Shown in pieces: positions 1-5,859 of a stretch of 9,114 nucleotides of DNA. Location: the NCBI GenBank assembly GCA_002342035.1, contig DDPE01000053.1, positions 1 to 9,114 on the forward strand. Direction: 5' to 3'. Every line of letters begins with the position of its first letter. Positions within the stretch are counted from its first letter, which is position 1. Under the pieces are notes generated by a model. That model saw nothing but the letters and a program-made list of their open reading frames with translations. It searched no databases and was not told where the DNA came from. The DNA is from Asticcacaulis sp. UBA2476 (GTDB lineage Bacteria > Pseudomonadota > Alphaproteobacteria > Caulobacterales > Caulobacteraceae). A program made the position numbers and the translations under genes.

Positions 1-22
1 AGTAAACTGGGGAGGTATAAGG

Positions 23-1240
23 TTAAGGCACAAACGCCGGATCGACCACCGCCCAGAAGGCTGACTTCGGATTTCCCGCCGTATCGAACAGCAGCGGCAG
101 GTTCAGGCGCGTAATCGGAAATGTCGAAAGCCACGTGTGGTTATCGGCCACGCCCCAGGTGGTGACCGACTCCACACTGGCACGGGCGGCGAAGACATTA
201 TACATCGCCCGGTACTGCAGAGCCTGTGCGCGCAAGGTTGTGGTCACTGCCGCCGATCCCGCCGCAAGACCGGTCACACATCCCGTCTGATTGGCAAAAC
301 ATGAGCCCGGATCAGTGTAGAAGGAGATATCAAGCTCGGTGACATGGTTGATCAGCCCCTTGGCTTCGACCTCGATCAGCGCCTGCTCAACCTGAGCGGC
401 ACTGGGGTAGGTCGTCGAGATATGGAACTGATGGCCGACCCCGTCGATCGGTACGCCGCGATCAAGCAGGGTCTGAATAACCGTCATGTAACGGGCGCGT
501 TTGCCGGGGTCTTCGGTGCTGTAGTCATTGATAAACAGCTCGACATCGGGATCAGCGGCGCGGGCGGCGCGAAAGGCGATATCCAGATAGCTGTCGCCAA
601 AGATTTGGTACCACTCCGAATTGCGATAGGTTGATCCGGCGTCATCGCTGGTCGGTTCATTGACCACATCCCAGGCGTAGATTTTACCCTTAAAATGGGT
701 GACGACATCGGTGATATAGGTCTCAAGCCGTTGCCGCACGATGGCCCGAAACGCCGTCATATCGCTGCGGTCACCGGCAAAGAACCACGCTGGTGTTGAC
801 GAATGCCAGACCAGAGCATGACCGCGCACGGCAATGTTGTTGGCCTGCGCAAAGTTCACCACCTGATCGGCGGGACCGTAGTTATAGACACCGGCACTGG
901 TGCCAATCGTCTGGGCCTTCATGACGTTTTCGGCCGTGATTGAGCCCGCGTGCTTGATCAGTATGGCCTGACTGGGGGCATCATTGATCCACGCCGGATC
1001 GGCGGTAAAGCCGACCTTAAACTTGCCATTAAAAAAGGTCTTGAGCGCCGGTGCCGTCGCCGGATCGGGCAAACTCCCCGCGCTGGATGATGAACTGGAT
1101 GAAGATGAGCTTGAGGACGAACTGGATGATGATCCGCCCCCTCCGCCACCACCACCGCAGGCGGCCGTGGCCAACATAGCGCCTGCACCTGCCGCACCCA
1201 TGAGGAAGCGACGGCGATTTTGTGCCGTTGTTTGTGTCAT
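23..1240 (-). CDS. Secreted endo-1,4-beta-xylanase, glycoside hydrolase family 10 (probable Tat lipoprotein)
   Basis: Predicted retaining xylanase that cuts the beta-1,4-xylose backbone of xylan outside the cytoplasm; 405 aa. Residues 8-14 (NRRRFLM) resemble a twin-arginine signal, followed by a hydrophobic stretch and TAAC ending at Cys28, a weak lipobox. Gly29-36 and Ser37-53 form a flexible linker. The catalytic barrel covers about residues 64-403. GH10 signatures are ENVMK (104-108), RGHALVWH (139-146), WDVVNEP with acid/base Glu195, GHQFH (269-273), TELD with nucleophile Glu302, and WGVADNHTW (362-370). The 107-residue gap between the two glutamates is normal for GH10. Cys314 and Cys321 could form a disulfide. 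No carbohydrate-binding module is present. The ATG at 1240 was chosen because GGGAG lies about 8 bp upstream and the Tat motif follows at once; an upstream in-frame extension to 1330 runs through the promoter region and is rejected. Export route and lipid anchoring are inferred. Confidence 0.95.
   Translation of the reverse strand: MTQTTAQNRRRFLMGAAGAGAMLATAACGGGGGGGGSSSSSSSSSSSSSSSSSAGSLPDPATAPALKTFFNGKFKVGFTADPAWINDAPSQAILIKHAGSITAENVMKAQTIGTSAGVYNYGPADQVVNFAQANNIAVRGHALVWHSSTPAWFFAGDRSDMTAFRAIVRQRLETYITDVVTHFKGKIYAWDVVNEPTSDDAGSTYRNSEWYQIFGDSYLDIAFRAARAADPDVELFINDYSTEDPGKRARYMTVIQTLLDRGVPIDGVGHQFHISTTYPSAAQVEQALIEVEAKGLINHVTELDISFYTDPGSCFANQTGCVTGLAAGSAAVTTTLRAQALQYRAMYNVFAARASVESVTTWGVADNHTWLSTFPITRLNLPLLFDTAGNPKSAFWAVVDPAFVP
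1082..1156 (-). repeat. Gly8-Ser17 low-complexity linker coding tract
   Basis: Encodes eight glycines and then seventeen serines directly after the putative lipobox Cys28 of the xylanase. All six serine codons are used (TCA seven times, TCC four, AGT and AGC twice each, TCG and TCT once), which suggests selection for the protein tract rather than simple codon slippage. The octamer TCATCCAG still recurs three times, so short duplications may have contributed. Such linkers tether surface or periplasmic enzymes away from a membrane anchor. Confidence 0.85.
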
Positions 1241-1282
1241 TTGTTTTCTCCCGTTGTTAGCACCTCTGTTTAGATCGGGCGC

Positions 1283-1296
1283 TGTTAGCGGTAACA
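1283..1296. promoter_or_regulatory. Candidate LacI/GalR-type operator upstream of the xylanase
   Basis: TGTTAGCGGTAACA is a 14-bp palindrome with six of seven base pairs symmetric and a central CG step. It lies 43-56 bp upstream of the xylanase ATG and overlaps the best candidate -10 region. A half-site TGTTAGC recurs at 1255-1261, 28 bp closer to the gene. CG-centred palindromes of this form are typical of LacI-family repressors, and similar sites have been described for xylose-responsive genes in Caulobacter. The identity of the regulator is inference; no regulator gene lies in the window. Confidence 0.55.
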
Positions 1297-1321
1297 ATGA
1301 CAGATGTGGACAAGGTGTCAA
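1293..1321 (-). promoter_or_regulatory. Candidate promoter of the xylanase gene
   Basis: On the minus strand a perfect TTGACA (-35) occupies 1321-1316. A 17-bp spacer leads to ATTGTT at 1298-1293, a poor -10 by the E. coli consensus. The -10 region is shared with the TGTTAGCGGTAACA palindrome, so a bound repressor would occlude it. The weak -10 keeps the call tentative; the true -10 may follow a Caulobacter-type consensus instead. Confidence 0.4.
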
Positions 1322-1365
1322 TACACCCAAGGTATTGTAATATTAATGAAATCCGGCAATATCGC

Positions 1366-1866
1366 CTATAGGCTGAGCCCCAAGATCAGGTCATCTTCAA
1401 AGGTGCCATCGGACTTGCGTACCCGATTTTTGAGGCGGCCTTCGGTGACAAATCCCAGACGCTCATAGAGCTTCAGCGCGCGGATATTGCTTTCGCGGCA
1501 CATCAACTCAATGCGGTTAATGTGCGAAAGTTGGGCGCGCACCCGCGCAATATAGGCTTCAAATAAGCGCTGCCCCAGCCCCATGCCTTGCGCCTCCGGG
1601 CTTAAGGCAGTGGTCAGATCAGACAGGCAGTGACCAAACTGGGCGGGCTGCGGCGCATAGGCGTGCAGCGATCCGATAAGGCCAGCCTTACCCTCAACCA
1701 CCATGATCAGGCCGCGCTCAAGCGCTTGCGTCACAAAGCCTTCGATATAGGCGCGTGAAATCTCAGCCTCGGTCCGCGCCAGACCCTCGCCCTGGCGGGC
1801 CACCTGCCGGTAAAGCTGATAAAGGCCGTCGATGTCGGCGGCGGTGGCGGGGCGGATATCAGTCAT
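1366..1866 (-). CDS. GNAT-family N-acetyltransferase
   Basis: Predicted cytoplasmic acetyl-CoA-dependent acetyltransferase of 166 aa; substrate unknown. It opens with the common GNAT start IRPATAADIDGLYQLY. The acetyl-CoA pyrophosphate loop is QGMGLG (93-98), followed by the helix QRLFEAYIARV. Motif B is visible as N127 with RALKLYERLGF (129-139), then EGRLKNRVRKSDGTFEDDLILGL, a tail frequent in GNATs that act on amines or protein N-termini. The start is taken at the ATG at 1866, which overlaps the arfB stop in ATGACTGA (8 bp), pointing to translational coupling. A second in-frame ATG six bases upstream (1872) would add two residues and cannot be excluded. No good Shine-Dalgarno sequence is present, which fits coupling. 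Family certain; function not assignable from sequence. Confidence 0.9.
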   Translation of the reverse strand: MTDIRPATAADIDGLYQLYRQVARQGEGLARTEAEISRAYIEGFVTQALERGLIMVVEGKAGLIGSLHAYAPQPAQFGHCLSDLTTALSPEAQGMGLGQRLFEAYIARVRAQLSHINRIELMCRESNIRALKLYERLGFVTEGRLKNRVRKSDGTFEDDLILGLSL

Positions 1867-2287
1867 CTTCATCTTGCGGTCGCTGGCGGTTGGATTTAAC
1901 GGTGGCGCGAATGGACTTGCCCACCAATCGACGCTGTTTGGCACCATAGGTCGGTTTGGTGGCAATGCGTGGCGGCGGCGGGGGTGCGGCGGCCTTTTGC
2001 AGCAGCTCGACAAAGCGTTCGCGGGCGGCCTTGCGGTTCATGTCCTGCGTGCGATGCGTCTGCACGAACAGCACCAGCACGCCCTCTTGCGTGACCCGCC
2101 GACCGGCCAGCTTGATCAGCCGCATCTTGGCGTCATAGGGGATGGTAAGGTTTTCAAAAATCGAAAATCGCAGTTCAACGGCGGTCGAGACCTTATTGAC
2201 GTTTTGCCCGCCCGCGCCCGATGAGCGGACGAAATTTTCCGTCAGTTCAGCTTCGTAAACAGAGATGCGAGGGGTGATAAAGATCAT
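1859..2287 (-). CDS. arfB: Alternative ribosome-rescue factor ArfB (YaeJ-type peptidyl-tRNA hydrolase)
   Basis: Predicted rescue factor that releases nascent chains from ribosomes stalled on mRNAs lacking a stop codon, acting in the empty A site; 142 aa, close to E. coli YaeJ. The GGQ catalytic motif is at 26-28 inside RSSGAGGQNVNKVSTAVELRF (21-41), the hallmark of the family. The globular domain ends near residue 100. The basic tail (about 107-138, with TYGAKQRRLVGKSIRATVKSNRQR) corresponds to the part that enters the mRNA channel. A Pro5 run at 102-106 separates the two. ArfB rather than RF2 is clear from the small size and absence of codon-recognition domains. The ATG at 2287 gives MIFITPRISV, which aligns with the YaeJ N-terminus; an upstream TTG at 2305 would add six residues. 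The start codon lies in a perfect hairpin. The 3' end overlaps the GNAT gene. Confidence 0.93.
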   Translation of the reverse strand: MIFITPRISVYEAELTENFVRSSGAGGQNVNKVSTAVELRFSIFENLTIPYDAKMRLIKLAGRRVTQEGVLVLFVQTHRTQDMNRKAARERFVELLQKAAAPPPPPRIATKPTYGAKQRRLVGKSIRATVKSNRQRPQDEDD

Positions 2288-2316
2288 GCTCTGGTTTGTA
2301 TCCAAACCAGAGCATG
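2285..2316 (-). promoter_or_regulatory. Perfect 14-bp hairpin enclosing the arfB start codon
   Basis: CATGCTCTGGTTTG (2285-2298) and its exact reverse complement (2303-2316) flank a 4-base loop. In the arfB transcript the AUG (2287-2285) and the only purine-rich bases just before it (CAGAG) are in the 3' arm, so a folded RNA would hide the initiation site. No U-tract follows, so it is not an intrinsic terminator. It could be an RNA switch, an RNase III substrate, or a DNA operator; the sequence alone does not decide. Confidence 0.7.
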
Positions 2317-2342
2317 TTTCAAGTGAAGATAGTTACCCCCTC

Positions 2343-2366
2343 TTCGCTTCGGTAAACCGAAACGAA
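2343..2366. repeat. Imperfect inverted repeat, part of an intergenic hairpin cluster
   Basis: TTCGCTTCGGT and ACCGAAACGAA face each other across two bases with a single mismatch. It abuts the 2366-2390 hairpin, and a further CCCCCTC (2336-2342) directly repeats part of that hairpin's arm. The compact block of back-to-back hairpins between dps and arfB looks like a dispersed intergenic palindromic element, but only one copy is visible here. Confidence 0.5.
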
Positions 2367-2390
2367 ACTCCCCCTCCAAGAGGGGGAGTT
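2366..2390 (-). terminator. Hairpin downstream of dps, probable terminator
   Basis: An 11-bp perfect GC-rich stem (arms AACTCCCCCTC and GAGGGGGAGTT) with a 3-base loop starts nine bases after the dps stop codon. On the minus strand it is followed by TTTCGTTTCGGTTTACC, which is U-rich but interrupted, so termination may be partial. It could equally stabilise the dps mRNA 3' end. Confidence 0.55.
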
Positions 2391-2398
2391 CTAAAGAC

Positions 2399-2866
2399 TT
2401 AAGACAGAGTTGCCTTGATCATCCACAGGTGCTTTTCGTGGGCGGTCAGGCGCTGGGTGGCCAGATCGGCCGATGACACATCACCGACCTCTTCCGACAG
2501 TTCAACCACGCTTTTCAGGGTAGCTATGACTGTCTCATGACCTGATTTCAGATCTTTCAACATCTCTTCGGATGAGAATGTCGGATCGCCATCCTTGATC
2601 GAGGTCAGGTTGCCGAGCGCCGAACCCGACTGCGGGGCCAGTTCGCCCAGCGCGCGGATGCGTTCAGCAATATCGTCAATCGCGTTCCACATTTCGGTAT
2701 ATTGCTCCATAAACAGAGCGTGCAGCGACGAGAAGGTCGGCCCCGTCACGTTCCAGTGGTAGCCGTGGGTTTTCTGGTACAGGGTATAGCTGTCGGCCAG
2801 CAGTTTCGACAGTTCGTGGGCGACTTTTTTGTCGTGATCAACAGCAGACGCTTTGGAAGCGGCCAT
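2399..2866 (-). CDS. dps: Dps, ferritin-like DNA-protecting protein from starved cells
   Basis: Predicted dodecameric mini-ferritin of 155 aa that oxidises Fe(II) with peroxide, stores the iron mineral and protects DNA under starvation or oxidative stress. The inter-subunit ferroxidase ligands match E. coli Dps exactly in spacing: His37 (in YHWNV), His49 (LH), Asp64 and Glu68 (DDIAERIRALG), the last within the Dps signature. The short N-terminus has only a few lysines (5, 13, 14), so direct DNA binding through a lysine-rich tail may be weaker than in E. coli. AAGGAG lies 8 bp before the ATG at 2866, an excellent ribosome binding site. The gene is divergent from nadA and followed by a hairpin, suggesting a mostly monocistronic message. 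No OxyR or Fur site could be recognised upstream. Confidence 0.96.
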   Translation of the reverse strand: MAASKASAVDHDKKVAHELSKLLADSYTLYQKTHGYHWNVTGPTFSSLHALFMEQYTEMWNAIDDIAERIRALGELAPQSGSALGNLTSIKDGDPTFSSEEMLKDLKSGHETVIATLKSVVELSEEVGDVSSADLATQRLTAHEKHLWMIKATLS

Positions 2867-2897
2867 GGGTTTATCTCCTTATGAATCCGGTATGGGA

Positions 2898-2926
2898 TAT
2901 ATGATAATGCCCACATAAATATGCAA
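2898..2926 (-). promoter_or_regulatory. Candidate dps promoter
   Basis: On the minus strand TTGCAT (2926-2921) and CATATA (2903-2898) are separated by 17 bp in an AT-rich stretch 32 bp or more upstream of the dps ATG. Both hexamers match the consensus only partly. Position and AT content are the main support. Confidence 0.25.
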
Positions 2927-3032
2927 TTAAATCCTTCGGCATCACCCGAAATGAGCCATAAAAAACCGATGCTTAAAGGGTGCGTCATTTCACCGTACCG
3001 TCATATTTGTGCGCCCCTCCCCTAAATTGCAC

Positions 3033-3060
3033 TTGAATAGTTCGAAGATAGGACTATTTT
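3033..3060 (+). promoter_or_regulatory. Candidate nadABC promoter
   Basis: TTGAAT (3033-3038) and TATTTT (3055-3060) are spaced by 16 bp, directly before the 12-bp inverted repeat at 3065. The predicted transcription start would fall inside that repeat. A minor inverted repeat AATAGT/ACTATT (3036-3041 and 3053-3058) overlaps the same elements. Matches are moderate. Confidence 0.4.
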
Positions 3061-3064
3061 AATG

Positions 3065-3095
3065 ACACCTTATGCTAAAATTGAGCATAAGGTGT
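3065..3095 (+). promoter_or_regulatory. Candidate operator of the nadABC operon (perfect 12-bp inverted repeat)
   Basis: ACACCTTATGCT (3065-3076) and AGCATAAGGTGT (3084-3095) are exact reverse complements around a 7-base AT-rich spacer. The repeat sits between the candidate -10 and the nadA ribosome binding site, the expected place for a repressor responding to NAD or a precursor. Alphaproteobacterial nad genes are known to be controlled by repressors such as NadQ or NrtR; I cannot tell which, if either, binds here. A leader RNA hairpin is the alternative reading. Confidence 0.6.
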
Positions 3096-3123
3096 TGCCC
3101 TTGCGGTTGTACAGGAGAGGCCC

Positions 3124-4245
3124 ATGCCTTCGACTACCCTTGAGTTCACGCCCGCCGCTAAGGCCCCGCCTGTGGCTCTGGAGTTCACGCCGCAAGTCGA
3201 GGCCGACACCGCCGATATCTATGCGCGCCTCAAAGGCAAGGTCTCCCCCATCGAATGGCAGCTTCAGGCCCCGCTGATTGCCGAAATCAACCGCCTCAAG
3301 CGCGACATGAACGCCGTCATTCTGGCCCACAACTATATGACGCCTGAGATTTTCCACGGCGTGGGCGATTATGTAGGCGATTCACTTGGGTTGGCGCGCG
3401 AAGCGGCCAAATCCAAGGCCGACATTATCGTGCAGGGCGGCGTGCATTTCATGGCCGAAACCTCGAAGATTTTAGCCCCGGAAAAGACCGTGCTGATCCC
3501 TGATTTGCGCGCCGGCTGTTCGCTGGCGTCGTCGCTCAACGGTGAGCAACTGCGCCTGATCAAGCAGCGCTATCCCGGCTTGCCGGTCGTCACCTACGTC
3601 AACACCACCGCCGACGTGAAGGCTGAAACCGACATCTGCTGCACCTCGGCCAATGCGGTGCAGGTCGTCGAACACATCGCCCGCGAATGGGGCGTCGACC
3701 GCGTCATCATGGTGCCGGATGAGTTCCTGGCCCGCAATGTGGCGCGCCAGACAAACATCGGCATCATTGCCTACAAAGGTGCGTGTGAAGTTCATGAACG
3801 CTTTGATGCGTCGGACATTGCTGATGTGCGCGCCGCTCACCCGGATGCGATTGTGCTGGGCCACCCGGAGTGTCCGCCGGACGTGATCGCCGCCTGCGAT
3901 TTCACCGGTTCGACCACCGCCATGATCGACTATGTGATGGATCATAAGCCCAAGCAGGTCGTGCTGGTGACAGAGTGCTCGATGGCCGACAATGTCGCCG
4001 CCGATGTCGAAGGCGTTGAGTTCCTGCGCCCGTGCAATCTGTGCCCGCACATGAAGCGCATCACGCTTGACGGCATCTATCAGTCGCTGCTGCACCGTCA
4101 GTACGAAGTCACCGTCGATCCCGCCATCATCGACAAGGCCCGCCTGGCCGTGCAGCGCATGATCGACATGCCGCCGCTGAAAGTCCCTGCGCGCTATGAC
4201 ATGATCAAGGCCCGCCACCATGTCGATGTTGAACTGATTAGTTAA
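3124..4245 (+). CDS. nadA: Quinolinate synthase NadA
   Basis: Predicted [4Fe-4S] enzyme condensing iminoaspartate with dihydroxyacetone phosphate to quinolinate, the second step of de novo NAD synthesis; 373 aa, cytoplasmic. The three predicted cluster ligands are Cys132 (AGCSLA), Cys221 (GACEVHERF) and Cys307 (CNLCPHMK). Substrate-site residues of characterised NadA proteins are recognisable: HNY (69-71), TYVNT (157-161), His224, HPEC (247-250) and TGSTT (261-265). The CxxCxxC seen near the C-terminus of E. coli NadA is here CxxCxxM (304-310), which keeps the ligand cysteine. The first ~40 residues form an extension with LEFTP repeated at 6-10 and 19-23. AGGAGAGG precedes the ATG at 3124 at good spacing. 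First gene of nadA-nadB-nadC. Confidence 0.97.
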   Translation: MPSTTLEFTPAAKAPPVALEFTPQVEADTADIYARLKGKVSPIEWQLQAPLIAEINRLKRDMNAVILAHNYMTPEIFHGVGDYVGDSLGLAREAAKSKADIIVQGGVHFMAETSKILAPEKTVLIPDLRAGCSLASSLNGEQLRLIKQRYPGLPVVTYVNTTADVKAETDICCTSANAVQVVEHIAREWGVDRVIMVPDEFLARNVARQTNIGIIAYKGACEVHERFDASDIADVRAAHPDAIVLGHPECPPDVIAACDFTGSTTAMIDYVMDHKPKQVVLVTECSMADNVAADVEGVEFLRPCNLCPHMKRITLDGIYQSLLHRQYEVTVDPAIIDKARLAVQRMIDMPPLKVPARYDMIKARHHVDVELIS

Positions 4246-4264
4246 GTGGGGTCACGGACCCCAC
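4246..4264 (+). other. Intercistronic hairpin between nadA and nadB
   Basis: GTGGGGTC and GACCCCAC form a perfect 8-bp stem with a 3-base loop (ACG), beginning at the base after the nadA stop codon. It is followed by ACCCCTTAAATATATC, with no U-tract, so it is unlikely to be a full intrinsic terminator. It may stabilise or separate the nadA message from nadB. The nadA-nadB gap is 63 bp, long compared with the overlapping nadB-nadC junction. Confidence 0.5.
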
Positions 4265-4308
4265 ACCCCTTAAATATATCAGGGCCACTAAGGCCGCTGG
4301 AGGCACTA

Positions 4309-5859
4309 ATGCCTGAGACCTATATTCATAACGGCCCGCTGGTGATTGGCGCAGGATTAGCAGGGCTATCCGTCGCGCTTTACACCGCCCCGCTGAAGAC
4401 ATTGGTGCTGGCCCCGGTGGCCTTGGGCGTCGCCTGTTCCTCGGCCTGGGCGCAGGGCGGCATAGCCGCGGCCTTATCCGATCAGGACACCCCCGAAGCC
4501 CACGCCAAGGACACCCTCGATGCCGGGGCCGGTATCGTCGATCCTCTCGCCGCCAAGACCCTTACCGACATGGGCCGCCATGTGGTTGAGCACCTGTCTG
4601 ACCTTGGCGCACCGTTTGATCGCAACACCGATGGTTCCTTCGTGCTTAACCGCGAAGCCGCCCACGGTCTGGCGCGCGTCGCCCGCGTCGGCGGCGATCT
4701 GGCCGGTAAGGCCATCCTGACCGCCGTCGCCGAAGCCGCCCGTAACGCTGCCCATATCGAGATCTGGGAGCAGGCTTTCGCCACCGGTCTGATCACCGAC
4801 AAAAATGGCGCGGTCATCGGCGCGGTCGTCAGCCATGAGGGCAAAACCCTGCACGTCTATGCGCCGGTCACGGTCATGGCGTCCGGAGGGCTGGGTGGGC
4901 TTTATGCCGTCACCACCAACCCGCCCAACCTGCGCGGCGACGGTATGGCGATGGCGGCCCTGGCCGGTGCGGTGATCGCTGACCCTGAGTTCGTGCAGTT
5001 TCACCCGACCGCGCTTAATGTCGGCCTCGACCCCGCACCTTTAGCGACCGAAGCTCTGCGCGGCGAAGGGGCAACTTTGATAGACAAAGACGGCATCCGG
5101 TTTGTGTTGGAAGACCATGAAGACGGCGAACTGGCCCCGCGCGATATAGTCGCCCGCGCGGTCCATAAGGCCAATGTCACCGGCCGCGGCGCGTACCTGG
5201 ATGCCACCACGGCGATTGGTGCTCACTTCCCTGCAGAATTTCCGACCGTATTTGCCTCGTGCCAGAGTGTCGGCATCGACCCGCGCACCCAAGTCATGCC
5301 GGTCGCCCCCGCCGCCCACTATCACATGGGCGGGATATCGACCGATATTCATGGCCGCTCATCGCTCAAAGGACTTTATGCGGTCGGCGAATGCGCCTCA
5401 ACCGGCGTGCACGGGGCCAATCGGCTGGCCTCCAACAGTCTGCTCGAAGCCGCCGCATTTGGGGAGCGGGTCGGCCTTGAATGTGCACAGACCTTAAGCG
5501 ACGCGCCGTTCACACCGGACACAGCCGCCGCCGTCATTCCTGCCCTGCCGCCGGTGCTGCCGTCGGAAAGCCTGCAAGGCTTACGCGAGGCCATCAGCCG
5601 TTATGCCGGGGTCGTGCGCGATGAAACCGGCTTAAAAACCCTGTTAAATCAGATCGAAGACCTCGAAAACCAATATACCGGATCGCTGGCGCTGATAAAT
5701 GCGCGCCTGATTGCACTTTCGGCCTTGCGCCGAAAGGAAAGTCGGGGTTCTCATTACCGGAGCGACTTCCCCCAGCTTAGTGATACGCCGCTTCGGACAT
5801 TCACGACCTGGGCACAGTGTCGCCCGAAACTGCCGGAGCCCCAACTGGAGATCTTCTGA
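4309..5859 (+). CDS. nadB: L-aspartate oxidase NadB
   Basis: Predicted FAD enzyme oxidising L-aspartate to iminoaspartate, the first step of de novo NAD synthesis, handing the unstable product to NadA; 516 aa against about 540 in E. coli. The FAD dinucleotide-binding motif is GAGLAG (14-19). Flavoprotein signatures follow: SSAWAQGGIAAAL (44-56), RVGGDLAGKAIL (126-137) and QFHPTAL (230-236). Active-site region residues include RGEG (251-254), Arg278 (PRDIVARAV) and HYHMGGI (337-343). The second FAD motif is GLYAVGECASTGVHGANRLASNSLLEA (355-381). The C-terminal helical domain ends in ALRRKESRGSHYRSDFP, typical of succinate dehydrogenase/NadB-type flavoproteins. The ATG at 4309 has GGAGG 5-9 bp upstream; an in-frame ATG at 4246 falls inside the intercistronic hairpin and is rejected. 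The stop TGA overlaps the nadC ATG. Confidence 0.97.
   Translation: MPETYIHNGPLVIGAGLAGLSVALYTAPLKTLVLAPVALGVACSSAWAQGGIAAALSDQDTPEAHAKDTLDAGAGIVDPLAAKTLTDMGRHVVEHLSDLGAPFDRNTDGSFVLNREAAHGLARVARVGGDLAGKAILTAVAEAARNAAHIEIWEQAFATGLITDKNGAVIGAVVSHEGKTLHVYAPVTVMASGGLGGLYAVTTNPPNLRGDGMAMAALAGAVIADPEFVQFHPTALNVGLDPAPLATEALRGEGATLIDKDGIRFVLEDHEDGELAPRDIVARAVHKANVTGRGAYLDATTAIGAHFPAEFPTVFASCQSVGIDPRTQVMPVAPAAHYHMGGISTDIHGRSSLKGLYAVGECASTGVHGANRLASNSLLEAAAFGERVGLECAQTLSDAPFTPDTAAAVIPALPPVLPSESLQGLREAISRYAGVVRDETGLKTLLNQIEDLENQYTGSLALINARLIALSALRRKESRGSHYRSDFPQLSDTPLRTFTTWAQCRPKLPEPQLEIF

Noticed and set aside
1241..1330. N-terminal extension of the xylanase reading frame
   Set aside because: It would place the promoter, the operator and a good ribosome binding site inside the coding region and push the Tat signal 30 residues from the N-terminus.
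984..1340. Plus-strand ORF with an acidic/polyproline stretch, antisense to the xylanase
   Set aside because: The odd composition is the mirror of the Gly/Ser linker codons on the true coding strand; there is no ribosome binding site or recognisable domain.
1364..1373. 10-bp palindrome GCCTATAGGC across the GNAT stop codon
   Set aside because: Several 10-bp palindromes are expected by chance in a window of this size, and there is no positional logic for an operator here.
1832..2224. Plus-strand ORF antisense to arfB and the GNAT gene
   Set aside because: Both minus-strand genes have clear family signatures; this translation shows none.
2933..2948. Short TTCGG/CCGAA inverted repeat in the dps-nadA intergenic region
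   Set aside because: Only five base pairs and no U-tract or promoter relation; not distinguishable from chance.
3472..4221. Long minus-strand ORF (249 codons) antisense to nadA
   Set aside because: Shadow of a GC-rich conserved gene; His/Asp/Gly-rich translation with no family features, while nadA is unambiguous on the plus strand.
4474..5004. Minus-strand ORF (176 codons) antisense to nadB
   Set aside because: Same shadow effect; nadB motifs fully account for the region.
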